In this document: one piece after another, positions 19,874 through 29,736 of the stretch
Layout of the letters: every line of letters starts with the position of its first letter
How positions within the stretch are numbered: the stretch's first letter is position 1
Origin: Anabaena catenula FACHB-362
Lineage (GTDB): Bacteria > Cyanobacteriota > Cyanobacteriia > Cyanobacteriales > Nostocaceae
Assembly: GCF_014698735.1 (NCBI RefSeq)
Contig: NZ_JACJTQ010000009.1
Location: 62,001-126,000, forward strand
Reading direction: 5' to 3'
Length of the DNA stretch: 64,000 bases
The notes under the pieces: generated by a model
What the model was told of the DNA's origin: nothing
Seen by the model: the letters and a program-made list of their open reading frames with translations, nothing else
The model's database searches: none
Program-made: the position numbers and the translations under genes

Positions 19874-20413
19874 GTGCAAATTCACCCTCACTCAGAATTT
19901 GAACACATCTCGAATCGGCATAGTCAACAGGGTATGCAAAAATTGCTGAATCGCCTTGTGAGAAAAATGCAGCGGGATGAGTTAGTTCGACAAACAACAA
20001 ATCAACTCCGAGAATCACTCCAAGTTGATCGCGTAGTCTTATATTATTTTTATGAGCAATGGTACGGTCAGGTGACATTTGAATCTTTGATTTCTGATGA
20101 ATTATCAATTTTGGGTTCAACTGGAGCAGATGATTGTTTTAACAATGAATACGCTGCTTTGTACTTAGGCGGCAGGGTAAATGCGATCGCTGATATTGAG
20201 TTAGAACCTATTGCGCCTTGTCACCGCGATTTCCTCCGCAGTATGCAGGTACGTGCCAATTTGGTTGTACCGATTTTGATTCCTAGAGGTTTATGGGGGC
20301 TACTAGTAGCTCATCAGTGTCATAAAACTCATGCTTGGTCGCCAGTAGAGATAGAATTGATGCAAACAGCCGCCCACACACTGGCTACAGATCCTAACAT
20401 CTTAGAAAGTTAA
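19874..20413 (+). CDS. Stand-alone DXCF-type cyanobacteriochrome GAF domain protein
   Basis: This is a 179-residue protein made of one GAF domain and nothing else. It opens with a helix (about 18-50) and VDRVVLYYFYEQWYGQV, like phytochrome-family GAF domains. It has both bilin-linking cysteines of DXCF cyanobacteriochromes: DDCF (Cys88) and the canonical Cys-His pair (Cys116, His117) in APCHRDFL. These are 28 residues apart, the same separation as Cys494 and Cys522 of TePixJ. The canonical continuation RANLVVPIL and LWGLLVAHQC is intact. It therefore probably binds phycocyanobilin/phycoviolobilin and senses blue/green light. No kinase, GGDEF, methyl-acceptor or receiver domain follows; the protein ends in the last GAF helix. 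It starts at GTG 19874 with no clear ribosome site; ATG 19934 is an alternative. Partner unknown. Confidence 0.8.
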   Translation: MQIHPHSEFEHISNRHSQQGMQKLLNRLVRKMQRDELVRQTTNQLRESLQVDRVVLYYFYEQWYGQVTFESLISDELSILGSTGADDCFNNEYAALYLGGRVNAIADIELEPIAPCHRDFLRSMQVRANLVVPILIPRGLWGLLVAHQCHKTHAWSPVEIELMQTAAHTLATDPNILES

Positions 20414-20598
20414 CGTCGGCTACAACTTTTTGAAAGTCTTGAATTTAGAGGCTAAAAGTTACAAATCCGGTGAAAGTGTAAAGTTTGATGACCGATTAGA
20501 TAAGTGATGGGATTTGGGCAGACAAACAAATCGAAGGGGTGCTTTAAACCACTTCTGTCAGATTCCAAATCACAAACCTGATCTGCGGGAAACCAAGC

Positions 20599-21882
20599 AT
20601 GGATAAAGTGGCGCTGAAAAAACACCTTTCATGGAAGCATATTCCTTTAGCATTGCAAATAGCGATCGCAATTATCCTGGCTGTAATCATAGGAAGTTTA
20701 CTAAGTAGCCAAGCCGCAAATAATGCCGACTATATCAATCATTTAGCAATTCCCTGTAACTTAATACTCAAGGCGCTGCGGGCTTTGGCAACACCACTAA
20801 TTATGTTAGCCGTACTCCACGCCTTTCTCACCGCTGATATCCCAGGTAGATCCGGTCGTCGTCTAACAGTGCTACTACTGACCAATACCACTGTAGCCAT
20901 TTTTATCGGTCTTTTCGTCGCCAACGTTTTACAACCAGGTTCATGGGGTCGCCTTTCTGCACCCTCTAGCACCGAAGCATCTAGCAAAACTCTCGACCCT
21001 TGGGGACTAGTCCAGGACATCGTACCAGATTCTATCCTCAAACCTCTGGTTGACAACAATGTCATTCAACTGATTTTTATCTCCTTAGCTTTCGGCGTAG
21101 TTTTGCGTGCCTTGAAAGCACAACAAATAGCGGAAAGCAAAACATATTACCAGGCAATAGAGGGGGTAATTACAATATTATTTGAGGCAGTTATCCGCAT
21201 CCTCCACTGGACTATAGCTTTAGTACCATTAGCAGTCTTTGGCATCGTTGCTAAAACTGTTGCCCTTCAAGGCTTTGCCCCCTTTAAATCCTTGGGAGCA
21301 TTTATTTTAGCTGTGTTGTTAGCTTTAAGTTTACAAGCCTGTTATTACTTGCTGCGAGTGAAATTTGGTTCTTGGGTAACTCCCAAAAACTTCTTAGCAG
21401 GCGGTTCAGAAGCTTTATTAACAGCTTTTTCCACAGCTTCCTCAACAGCCACAACACCAATTACTTTTGAGGCTTTGCTATCTAAAATCGGTTTGCGGGA
21501 ATCTTCTGCTTCTCTGGGGGCGCTAGTTGGTAGTAATTTTAACAATGATGGAACTGCCCTCTATGAAGCAATGTCAGCACTATTTATTGCCCAAGTATTG
21601 GGTTTACATCTTTCTCTACCACAGCAGTTGATTGTTGTCATCACAGCTATTTTTGCTTCTGTTGGTGCAGCTGGTATACCAGAAGCTGGTTTAGTAACAA
21701 TGACCCTTGTATTTACTTCTGTGGGTCTGCCTACTCAATACATAGCATTGCTAGTGACAGTGGATTGGTTCTTAGATCGTTGTCGCACTGCTATTAATGT
21801 TATGGGCGATATGACTGTCAGCTGCTTGCTTGATGGTAAGAAGCCGCTAAATAGGGTTTGCTGTTCGCGTAGCGTGCCGTAG
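20599..21882 (+). CDS. Dicarboxylate/amino acid:cation symporter (DAACS family)
   Basis: This is a 427-residue inner-membrane secondary transporter of the GltP/DctA superfamily with about eight transmembrane helices and re-entrant loops. The signature serine-rich hairpin is FSTASSTATTPITFEALL, and the conserved substrate/Na site region reads GALVGSNFNNDGTALYEAM, then AGIPEAGLVTM and DWFLDRCRTAINVMGD. Substrate (glutamate, aspartate, C4-dicarboxylate or other) cannot be told. The last dozen residues after DGKKPL (NRVCCSRSVP) are encoded by a TTCGCGTAGCGT palindromic repeat, so the natural C terminus seems to have been overwritten. Confidence 0.88.
   Translation: MDKVALKKHLSWKHIPLALQIAIAIILAVIIGSLLSSQAANNADYINHLAIPCNLILKALRALATPLIMLAVLHAFLTADIPGRSGRRLTVLLLTNTTVAIFIGLFVANVLQPGSWGRLSAPSSTEASSKTLDPWGLVQDIVPDSILKPLVDNNVIQLIFISLAFGVVLRALKAQQIAESKTYYQAIEGVITILFEAVIRILHWTIALVPLAVFGIVAKTVALQGFAPFKSLGAFILAVLLALSLQACYYLLRVKFGSWVTPKNFLAGGSEALLTAFSTASSTATTPITFEALLSKIGLRESSASLGALVGSNFNNDGTALYEAMSALFIAQVLGLHLSLPQQLIVVITAIFASVGAAGIPEAGLVTMTLVFTSVGLPTQYIALLVTVDWFLDRCRTAINVMGDMTVSCLLDGKKPLNRVCCSRSVP

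Positions 21883-21892
<10 letters not shown>
21860..21892. repeat. Palindromic TTCGCGTAGCGT module overlapping a gene end
   Basis: The segment ttcgcgtagcgtgccgtagg resembles modules at about 503-530 and 51505-51527 and, more loosely, 58940-58995. It covers the last codons and stop of the DAACS gene. Confidence 0.55.
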
Positions 21893-22244
<352 letters not shown>

Positions 22245-23450
22245 ATGGATTCCCATCCCGCACTGTGTCAAGCTCTAGCCAATCGCATTATCACTAATCC
22301 GCAAAAACGAATTACCTTTGCTGAATACATGGATATGGTGTTATATCACCCAGAATATGGCTACTATTCCAGTGATACAGTCAAAATTGGGTTTCGAGGT
22401 GGTGATTTTTTCACATCTTCCAGTCTTGGGAATGATTTCGGCGAATTACTGGCTGTGCAGTTTTTCCAGATGTGGCAGATTTTAGGGCAACCAACGCCTT
22501 TTTCTTTGGTGGAAATGGGAGCAGGTTTTGGTATTTTGGCATCTCATATCCTCAATTACCTAAAATTACAGCACCCAGATTTTTTTACCGTACTGGAATA
22601 CATCATTATTGAGAAATCGCCAAGTTTAAGGCAAGAACAGCAGCAAAGGTTACAAGACCAAAATGTTCGTTGGTGCAATTTGGAAGAAATAGCTCCCAAC
22701 TCAATTATTGGCTGCTTTTTTTCTAATGAATTAGTAGATGCTTTTCCAGTCCATCAATTCACCCTAGAAGCAGGAGAATTGCGAGAAATTTATGTGACTA
22801 CTTCGCAGAACCTAACCCCCGAAACCCCTTCCCTATTAGGGGAGAAGTCAAATATTGAATTTATTGAAGTATTAGGTGAACCATCTACGCCGCAGTTAGC
22901 AGCATATTTTGATTTGGTGGAAATTGAATTAAGCCAAAGTACTTATGCAGATGGTTATCGCAGTGAAATTAATTTAGCTGCTCTTGACTGGTTGAGTATA
23001 GTGGCAGACTGCTTGCAACGCGGGTATGTGTTAACAATTGATTATGGCTACCCTTCCAGCCGTTATTATAACCCCAGGCGATCGCAAGGAACACTACAGT
23101 GCTACTACCATCATCGTTATCATGATAATCCTTACATCAATATTGGGCGACAAGATATCACCGCTCATGTTGATTTTACAGCTTTGGAATCTTGGGGTAA
23201 AAAGTGCGGTTTAAATTCAGTTGGTTGGACACAACAAGGTTTATTTTTGATGGCGTTGGGGTTAGGTGAACGACTAGCTGCCCTTTCATCTCAAAACCAA
23301 CCCCTATCACAAGTGCTAAACCGACGGGAAACATTACACCAACTAATTTCACCCACGGGACTGGGCAGTTTTGGAGTTCTGGTTCAAAGCAAGGAATTAA
23401 CGGCAAAAGAAGCCTTGCAATGCTTGAAGGGATTAACCACACCTGGGTAG
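22245..23450 (+). CDS. MidA/NDUFAF7-family SAM-dependent methyltransferase
   Basis: This is a 401-residue protein (from ATG 22245). Motifs of the DUF185/NDUFAF7 family are present: MDMVLYHPEYGYYSS, GGDFFTSSSLGNDFGELLA, VEMGAGFGILASHIL (SAM site), FFSNELVDAFPVHQF, LTIDYGYPS and DITAHVDFTAL. Mitochondrial NDUFAF7 and Dictyostelium MidA dimethylate an Arg of the 49-kDa (NuoD-type) complex I subunit. In this window the NdhH gene, homologous to that subunit, lies 3 kb upstream; whether cyanobacterial members modify NdhH is not established. Start chosen because upstream codons are C/T-rich repeat sequence. Confidence 0.85.
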   Translation: MDSHPALCQALANRIITNPQKRITFAEYMDMVLYHPEYGYYSSDTVKIGFRGGDFFTSSSLGNDFGELLAVQFFQMWQILGQPTPFSLVEMGAGFGILASHILNYLKLQHPDFFTVLEYIIIEKSPSLRQEQQQRLQDQNVRWCNLEEIAPNSIIGCFFSNELVDAFPVHQFTLEAGELREIYVTTSQNLTPETPSLLGEKSNIEFIEVLGEPSTPQLAAYFDLVEIELSQSTYADGYRSEINLAALDWLSIVADCLQRGYVLTIDYGYPSSRYYNPRRSQGTLQCYYHHRYHDNPYINIGRQDITAHVDFTALESWGKKCGLNSVGWTQQGLFLMALGLGERLAALSSQNQPLSQVLNRRETLHQLISPTGLGSFGVLVQSKELTAKEALQCLKGLTTPG

Positions 23451-23559
23451 AGGTGAAGGTAAAAGGTTAAAACTCTATTTAAGAATCCTGTATCAGTCTT
23501 TATTAGACTAGCATAACAGTGATTACCTTGAACTCTCAAACCTTAATTTAGTAATAACT

Positions 23560-23655
23560 ATGACTGCTCACGACCTACTTGTGCTAGTAACTCTACTTAG
23601 TCCCGGACTCCTGCTTTCAATTATAATCATGGCTACTTTTGCCGCAGGTGGCTGA
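23560..23655 (+). CDS. Candidate 31-residue single-helix membrane protein
   Basis: A small open frame encodes MTAHDLLVLVTLLSPGLLLS followed by IIIMATFAAGG. It is a single hydrophobic helix with a polar N terminus and Gly end, the size and style of small thylakoid subunits. It does not match the PsaM, PetL, PetN, PsbI, PsbX or Psb30 sequences I can recall. No clear ribosome-binding site is visible. It could be a real small membrane subunit or chance. Confidence 0.4.
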   Translation: MTAHDLLVLVTLLSPGLLLSIIIMATFAAGG

Positions 23656-23730
23656 TGTCTGGAAAATGAAAAGATGGGGAGATGGGGCGAATAAATAATC
23701 AAATAATTACTTATTCCCGGTTCCCATTCC

Positions 23731-23762
23731 CCAATGACCAATGACTAATGACCAATGACAAA
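23731..23762. repeat. Heptamer STRR (caatgac/taatgac)
   Basis: Four to five units of ccaatga/ctaatga type lie about 13 bases upstream of the beta-HAD gene start, replacing most of its leader. Confidence 0.75.
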
Positions 23763-23774
23763 GGAACGTAAAAC

Positions 23775-24653
23775 ATGAAGGTTGCATTTCTGGGAACTGG
23801 ATTGATGGGACTACCGATGGCTCAAAGGTTATTAGCCGCAAATGTAGAGCTAGTGGCCTACAACCGCACCCCAGAAAAATTAGCACCACTACAAGCAGCA
23901 GGGGCAGAAATTGTCACAAAACCACGGCAAGCGATTTGCTCTGCTGATTGTATAGTTCTTATGCTATCTAATGCCGCAGCTATTTATCATGTCTTGCTCA
24001 CAGATACCAGTTGGCACACTTTATCAGGGCGCAGTGTCATCCAAATGGGGACGCTGACTCCTCCAGAAAGCCAAGAAATCAGAGATGCGGTAGTTGCGGC
24101 AGGTGGTGAATATATAGAAGCGCCAGTACTCGGTAGTATCCCGGAAGCAGAAACTGGCAAGTTAATTGTGATGGTAGGTGCGGAACCAGAACAATATCAA
24201 CGTCACGTCAATTTACTGCAACATTTTGGCCCCGAACCAGTACACATCGGTCCTGTGGGATCTGCCTCAGCGCTGACACTGGCACTAAATCAACTCATTG
24301 CTTCCCTCACTACTAGCTTTGCCCTTAGTTTGGCTTTTGTCCAAATGCAAGGCATTGATATAGACTTGTTTATGCGAATCCTGCGCGATAGTAAACTGTA
24401 CGCGCCTACCTTTGATCAAAACCTGAAACGGATGTTAGATGGCAATTACACTAAAGCGAATTTGCCTACAAAACAATTGATCAAAGAAATAGATTTATTT
24501 ATCTCTGAAGCTAAATCCCTTGGTTTGAATCTCAGCAGTATTGAGGGTGTAAGGCATATCTTACAATCAGCAATGAAAATGTCATATCCAGAAGATGATT
24601 ACTCTTCCGTCTTTCCCGCAATTCGGGAATGGGGTGAAGTTAGTGGTGGGTGA
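23775..24653 (+). CDS. Beta-hydroxyacid dehydrogenase family protein with substituted catalytic lysine
   Basis: This is a 292-residue protein related to 3-hydroxyisobutyrate dehydrogenase and GLYR/succinic semialdehyde reductases. The N-terminal Rossmann motif FLGTGLMGLPMAQRLL binds NAD(P), and the substrate-region motif is EYIEAPVLGSIPEAETGKL. In this family a Lys in the motif preceding LxxNxL acts as acid/base catalyst. Here the motif reads SASALTLALNQL, with Thr168 (codon aca) where Lys (aaa) is expected. This suggests altered or lost dehydrogenase activity, unless the base is a sequencing error. The C-terminal helical domain is complete. Confidence 0.85.
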   Translation: MKVAFLGTGLMGLPMAQRLLAANVELVAYNRTPEKLAPLQAAGAEIVTKPRQAICSADCIVLMLSNAAAIYHVLLTDTSWHTLSGRSVIQMGTLTPPESQEIRDAVVAAGGEYIEAPVLGSIPEAETGKLIVMVGAEPEQYQRHVNLLQHFGPEPVHIGPVGSASALTLALNQLIASLTTSFALSLAFVQMQGIDIDLFMRILRDSKLYAPTFDQNLKRMLDGNYTKANLPTKQLIKEIDLFISEAKSLGLNLSSIEGVRHILQSAMKMSYPEDDYSSVFPAIREWGEVSGG

Positions 24654-24655
24654 TT

Positions 24656-24691
24656 GAAGGCAGAAGGCAGAAGGCAGAAGGCAGAAGGCAG
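24656..24691. repeat. Heptamer STRR (aggcaga)
   Basis: Five units of aggcaga directly after the beta-HAD stop codon, in the gap between convergent genes. Confidence 0.85.
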
Positions 24692-24741
24692 GTAATAAAA
24701 ATCAGTAGAAGTTATTCTCCCCCTCTGCCCCCCTGCTCCTC

Positions 24742-25269
24742 TTAAAATGGAATGTCATCGGGATCAGGTTCGGCTTCTGTTACAGGCTGATAGGATTGAC
24801 GTTCAACATTTGCCGGTTGATAAGTGGGTTCGGGGGTGATTGGCTGGGGTACTGTACCTGTAAAAGTTGTCGCTGGGGTTGGTGCTGGCTGGGTTGATTG
24901 GTATGTCTCTGGAGGACGCTGTGCTGGTGGTGCTACAGTCGCCACTGGTTGTGGACTCGGATTCATACTTTTGCCAATAGCATGAATACGTTGTACTGTC
25001 AACTCAGCACGTTTTTCTTTGAAACCTTCGGGACGATCAAAAGTATTCATCCCTAAGCGCCCTTCGATGATTACGCGATCGCCTGATTGGTAAGTTTGAT
25101 GAATTTCTTTCGCTAAATTACCCCAGCCGACAACTTTCAAAGGGTGTGAAGGGTCATCTGGACGCACTCCCGGAACATGAACGATCATTTCCGTAACTTC
25201 TAACCCGTCGGGTGTGTGACGCAGTTGGGGAGCGTCATAAATTTCTGCCATTAAAATACAACTGTTCAT
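24742..25269 (-). CDS. ssb: Single-stranded DNA-binding protein
   Basis: This is a 175-residue protein. The OB fold occupies about residues 1-105 (MNSCILMAEI, DRVIIEGRLGMNTFDRPEGFKEKRAELTVQ). A Pro/Gln/Thr-rich disordered linker follows, then the acidic tip DPDDIPF, which in bacterial SSBs recruits replication and repair partners. It acts as a tetramer coating ssDNA in replication, repair and recombination. It is monocistronic. Cyanobacteria often encode more than one SSB; the full-length acidic tip marks this as the main type. Confidence 0.93.
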   Translation of the reverse strand: MNSCILMAEIYDAPQLRHTPDGLEVTEMIVHVPGVRPDDPSHPLKVVGWGNLAKEIHQTYQSGDRVIIEGRLGMNTFDRPEGFKEKRAELTVQRIHAIGKSMNPSPQPVATVAPPAQRPPETYQSTQPAPTPATTFTGTVPQPITPEPTYQPANVERQSYQPVTEAEPDPDDIPF

Positions 25270-25603
25270 ATATTTCTCCTCATTCAGTCAAACTTTACAA
25301 TATTTCCATCCCCTAGATTTATCTATGGGGTTACTTACTCCCTTACCAGTGTAAGATTAGCTATCTTCTTCCTTCTTCCTTCGCGCTCTTTGCGTCTTTG
25401 CGGTTTATTTAAACCGTATTCTTTTAGTGGGAAGGGAGTAGCACTTGGCACTCCTGAACTTCATCGCAGGGGATTAAAATCACATTTAATCACAAAAGTC
25501 AAGTGAGAACTTTGAACAACTATTAATAGCTGTTCATGAACTGCACCTGACTGAAACGAGCATTTTATTCTGCATTGAGTAGTACTAATTTACCATTAAA
25601 AGA
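25270..25603. other. Intergenic region between ssb and the monooxygenase gene
   Basis: Holds the ssb promoter side. A ctttgcgtctttgcggttta segment (about 25380-25410) resembles the tctgcgcctctgcgtgag segment near 40.34 kb, a common intergenic filler in this genome. No gene seen. Confidence 0.45.
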
Positions 25604-26818
25604 TTAAATCTGGACATGAACTGGAAAAACACCTAGAGCAATTAACCGTGCCGGCAGGTCGCGTAAGATAGGTAAACGCAGCAACAAGGGCGGTTGAAAT
25701 GTTTGATTTTCCGTCAGAATTGGGGTAAAAATCTGTTTTTGAATGAAACTTTGAAAAGCTTGAATCAGACGTGTAGGTAACTCTCGACGCTGCTGCACTT
25801 GGGCTAAATCGCTGACTTCTACATAACGTTGCTTGAGAGATTTAGTGAGTACATTTGCAGTCACCACAGCATCTTGAATTGCGTAGTTTATCCCCACACC
25901 ACCTACAGGGGACATGACATGGGCAGCATCACCGATGAGTAGCAGTCCGGGAAGATACCAGCGTTGAACACGGCTAGACTCTACTGAGAGAAAAGCTACC
26001 TGTGACCAATCTTGCAAATTTTGGATACGATTATTTAATTCTGGTACTATCTCCACAATAGACTTTCTCAACGCCTCTAAACCAGCGGCACGCAGTTGTT
26101 GATAACCACCTTTAGGAATAACATAGGCAATTTGCCATTCTTCACCACGATTGAGCATAACAACAATGTGACCAGCCCCAAAGCGCCCCATTCCTCCCGC
26201 AATTTCTTCTGACTGACGGGGAAGACGAAACCAAAGCACATCCATTGGTGATGAAGTTTCTATTGACTCAAAGCCGCCTAATTGCCTTAAGCGTGAGTGT
26301 CGTCCATCTGCACCAATTGTGAGTATAGCTCGGACTTCATGCCAGCCACCTTGTCCACGATAACGCACACCTTGAATTACGCCATTTTCTGCAATTAGTT
26401 CTTGGACATTTGCACCCATGACTAAGTGAAAATTGGGATATTTTTGGGCTTCTTGGGTGATGAACTCCAAGAATTTTACTTGGGGAAGCATCATGATATA
26501 AGGGTAGCGGGTTTTCAGGTGGCTAAAATCTGCTAAAGTCACAGTATCTTGGGGAGTTTGTATCTGAAGGCGGTGCATTTTCGTGTGAGGTAGTTGTAAA
26601 ATGCGATCGCTCAAACCCAACTCTTCCATAATCTGCATTACCGAAGGGTGAATAGTATCACCTCGAAAATCCCGGTCAAAATCCTTGTGTGCTTCCAGCA
26701 GCATCACCGAAATTCCCTGACGCGCTAACAGCAGAGAAAGTACAGCCCCTGCCGGTCCACCACCAACAATGCAACAATCTGTAGTTATTACGTCTACGAT
26801 CTCGTGAGCATCATTCAT
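25604..26818 (-). CDS. FAD-dependent aromatic-type monooxygenase/oxidoreductase
   Basis: This is a 404-residue flavoprotein of the PHBH/UbiH group. The N-terminal dinucleotide motif is CCIVGGGPAGAVLSLLLARQG. The second FAD motif is LIGDAAHVMSPVGGVGINYAIQDA (about 290-315), and GADGRHSRLR is the DG motif. Such enzymes hydroxylate aromatic or quinone rings using NAD(P)H and O2, or act as related oxidoreductases. The substrate is not predictable from the neighbours (ssb, pheT). Confidence 0.82.
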   Translation of the reverse strand: MNDAHEIVDVITTDCCIVGGGPAGAVLSLLLARQGISVMLLEAHKDFDRDFRGDTIHPSVMQIMEELGLSDRILQLPHTKMHRLQIQTPQDTVTLADFSHLKTRYPYIMMLPQVKFLEFITQEAQKYPNFHLVMGANVQELIAENGVIQGVRYRGQGGWHEVRAILTIGADGRHSRLRQLGGFESIETSSPMDVLWFRLPRQSEEIAGGMGRFGAGHIVVMLNRGEEWQIAYVIPKGGYQQLRAAGLEALRKSIVEIVPELNNRIQNLQDWSQVAFLSVESSRVQRWYLPGLLLIGDAAHVMSPVGGVGINYAIQDAVVTANVLTKSLKQRYVEVSDLAQVQQRRELPTRLIQAFQSFIQKQIFTPILTENQTFQPPLLLRLPILRDLPARLIALGVFPVHVQI

Positions 26819-26982
26819 AAAACCTCCTGAAAACTAAGGAGGGCAATTTCCAATTATAGCCTGTAACAATAATTTTAATAAATTAGACCTTGGCATCTGG
26901 AGAACGATATAAAAACCTATAGCAGATTGCAGATCAATGAGGTACAGAATCAAAATTCAAACCTAGACAGCAAGCCAGTTTT

Positions 26983-27010
26983 ACTCCTGACTCCTGACTC
27001 CTGACTCCTG
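26983..27010. repeat. Heptamer STRR (ctcctga)
   Basis: Four ctcctga units upstream of pheT; reverse complement of the repeat at 21908-21941. Confidence 0.85.
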
Positions 27011-27089
27011 AATTCTGCTGTAATTATCTCCACCTAACAGATAAAATTAAAGCAAAAGACAAATCTAAATCTGAACACCAGCACACTCC

Positions 27090-29525
27090 ATGCGTATTTC
27101 TCTAAATTGGCTGCGGGAACTAGTAGAAATAAAACTTACTCCAGAAGAATTAGCCGAAACCTTGACAATGGCAGGTTTTGAAGTTGAAGATATTGAAGAT
27201 CGCCGGACTTGGGCAAATGGCGTAGTTGTGGGGAGAGTGCTTGAGCGTCAACCTCACCCCAATGCAGATAAACTCAGCGTTTGTACAGTAGATATTGGTG
27301 CAGATGAGACTTTAAATATTGTCTGTGGTGCTGCTAATGTCTGTGCAGATATATATGTTCCCATTGCAACTACAGGAACTTATTTACCAAATATCGATTT
27401 AAAAATTAAACCAGCCAAACTACGCGGTGTACCATCTAACGGGATGATATGTTCTTTAAAAGAACTAGGTTTACCCACTGACATAGATGGTATTCATATT
27501 TTCACACCAGAAAATCTCACCTTGGGTAGTGATGTACGTCCCTTGTTAGGTTTAGATGATGTGATTTTAGATGTGACTGCGACTGCTAACCGTGCTGATG
27601 CTTTATCTATGGTGGGTATCGCTAGGGAAGTAGCAGCTTTAACAGGTGGAAAGTTGTCTATTCCAGAATCCGCAAAAGTAGAAATTATCAAAGGTACAGG
27701 AAACTTAGCTTTAAAAATCTCTGAACCAGAAGCTTGTCCGGCTTATATCGGTACGGTAATAGAACAGCTAAAAATTGCTCCTTCTCCGGAATGGTTACAA
27801 CAGCGTTTGCGTTCTGCTGGAGTTAGACCAATTAATAATGTAGTTGATATCACTAACTACGTTTTGTTAGAACGGGGACAACCTCTCCACGCTTTTGATC
27901 AAGAACGGTTAAAATCTGTGGCTGGGGGTGAAAAATTAACTATTGGTGTGCGCTTTGCTGATGCTGGAGAAACTCTCAAAACCTTAGATGGACAAACCCG
28001 CAATTTATCAACTCAAAATTTGTTAATCACCGCTAATAATAAAGCAGTGGCTTTAGCCGGTGTCATGGGTGGAGAGGAAACGGAAGTTCATGAAGGTACA
28101 CAAAGTCTAGTTTTAGAAGCGGCTTTATTTGATTCTGTGGCTATTCGCCGTTCTTCTCGTAGTGTAGGGTTAAGAAGTGAGGCTTCGGGCAGATATGAAC
28201 GCGGAGTAAATCGGGCAGAATTAGAAATCGCTTGTCACCGGGCTTTATCATTAATCAGTGAATTAGCCGCAGGTGTAATTGTTCAGCAAGAAACTTCTGA
28301 TAGTCGTCCTGATTCTTCTACTTGGTCCCATTCTATCGCCCTGCGTTTAGATCGAGTGAATGACGTACTTGGACCGGTTGAGTTGGGAGACGAAACGGGA
28401 GAACTGCAAGAAAAAGATGTAGAAGAAATTTTAACTGCACTAGGATGTGAGTTGGTGAATACTGGTGAACGTACTTGGAAGGTGACAGTACCTCCCTATC
28501 GTTACCGGGACTTAGAACGGGAAATTGATTTAATTGAAGAAATTGCCCGTCTTTATGGCTATGATAAATTCTGCGATACTTTACCAGAGAAAACTGAACC
28601 TGGTTATCTATCTTTAGATCAAGAGTTACTTCGGAAGTTACGCGCTTCCCTACGGGCTGAAGGTTTGACAGAATTAATTCATTATTCTTTGGTTAAACCA
28701 GGAGAAAGTCAGCAAATAGTCTTAACAAATCCATTATTTGCCGAATATTCGGCGTTGCGAACCGATTTAATATCTGGGTTAATTGATGCTTGTCAATATA
28801 ATGTAGAACAGGGAAATAGGGCGCTAAATGGTTTTGAAATTGGGCGCATTTTCTGGCGCGAAGAAGATGGTTTCCAAGAAACTGATATGCTGGCTGGGAT
28901 CATTGGTGGTGATGCCTCTTTGGGTAAATGGTCAAGAGGTGGTCGTGAACAACCTATCACTTGGTTTGAAGCGAAAGGGATTTTAGAAAGTGTGTTTCAA
29001 CAACTTGGTTTGCGGGTGGAATTTCAACCAGAAAACCGCGATTCTCGATTGCATCCTGGACGCACTGCTTCTTTATGGGTGGGGGGAAACAGACTGGGAA
29101 CTTTTGGGCAAGTTCATCCTCAATTGCGACGGGAAAAGGGTTTACCAGAAGCAGTTTATGTGTTCCAATTAAGTTTGGATGTGCTGTTGAATGGGCTGGA
29201 TAATGATGAATTGCTAGTTCCCAAGTTCCATTCTTATTCTACCTATCCAGCGAGCGATAGAGATATTGCCTTTTTCGCACCAGTGAAAGTCACGGTTTCG
29301 GAAATTGAAAAGGTGATTACCAAAGCTGGTAAAGGTTTATTAGATTCTGTGGAATTGTTTGATGAGTATCGCGGTGAACACGTTCCAGTCGGACAACGGA
29401 GTTTAGCCTTTCGTTTAGTCTATCGTGCCAGCGATCGCACTCTCACCGATTCTGAAGTCCAACCAGTCCACGATAAAGTCCGTAGTGCTTTAGTGGAAAA
29501 ATTCGGCGTGAGTCTGAGAAGTTAG
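27090..29525 (+). CDS. pheT: Phenylalanine-tRNA ligase beta subunit
   Basis: This is an 811-residue protein with the full bacterial domain order: N-terminal region [20 protein letters not shown] tRNA-binding domain (about 40-150), B3/B4 editing domain ([21 protein letters not shown]), B5, the catalytic-like core ([21 protein letters not shown]) and the C-terminal FDX-ACB anticodon-binding domain ([11 protein letters not shown] to the end). It pairs with PheS to charge tRNA-Phe. pheS is not adjacent, as is usual in cyanobacteria. Confidence 0.96.
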   Translation: MRISLNWLRELVEIKLTPEELAETLTMAGFEVEDIEDRRTWANGVVVGRVLERQPHPNADKLSVCTVDIGADETLNIVCGAANVCADIYVPIATTGTYLPNIDLKIKPAKLRGVPSNGMICSLKELGLPTDIDGIHIFTPENLTLGSDVRPLLGLDDVILDVTATANRADALSMVGIAREVAALTGGKLSIPESAKVEIIKGTGNLALKISEPEACPAYIGTVIEQLKIAPSPEWLQQRLRSAGVRPINNVVDITNYVLLERGQPLHAFDQERLKSVAGGEKLTIGVRFADAGETLKTLDGQTRNLSTQNLLITANNKAVALAGVMGGEETEVHEGTQSLVLEAALFDSVAIRRSSRSVGLRSEASGRYERGVNRAELEIACHRALSLISELAAGVIVQQETSDSRPDSSTWSHSIALRLDRVNDVLGPVELGDETGELQEKDVEEILTALGCELVNTGERTWKVTVPPYRYRDLEREIDLIEEIARLYGYDKFCDTLPEKTEPGYLSLDQELLRKLRASLRAEGLTELIHYSLVKPGESQQIVLTNPLFAEYSALRTDLISGLIDACQYNVEQGNRALNGFEIGRIFWREEDGFQETDMLAGIIGGDASLGKWSRGGREQPITWFEAKGILESVFQQLGLRVEFQPENRDSRLHPGRTASLWVGGNRLGTFGQVHPQLRREKGLPEAVYVFQLSLDVLLNGLDNDELLVPKFHSYSTYPASDRDIAFFAPVKVTVSEIEKVITKAGKGLLDSVELFDEYRGEHVPVGQRSLAFRLVYRASDRTLTDSEVQPVHDKVRSALVEKFGVSLRS

Positions 29526-29608
29526 GATTTTTTAATGGGTAATTGGGGAAAAGGTAATTGCTAAGAGTTTTTTCTATTTACTAATTCCCAATTCTCATGA
29601 AGTAGATC

Positions 29609-29680
29609 AACGTCAATAATTAAAGGTTTGTAGTCAGGGCTACAGCCCTAATTTGGGTTTTAAAGCCCTCACTACCAGCC
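29609..29680 (+). repeat. 72-bp miniature element, copy 1 (direct)
   Basis: Begins aacgtcaataattaaagg and ends ccctcactaccagcc. Internal arms gtagtcagggct (29630-29641) and agccctcactac (29664-29675) can pair with one mismatch. Similarity to copy 2 extends about 10 bases further out on the left. Confidence 0.75.
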
Positions 29681-29736
29681 ACTTTCAACTGATACCTCTT
29701 TTCATATTTTATTCTTAACCTAGGATTAACAAAATC

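Noticed and set aside
26819-27089. Additional gene upstream of pheT
   Set aside because: The stretch is short, A/T-rich and contains the STRR at 26983-27010; no coding frame with a ribosome site.
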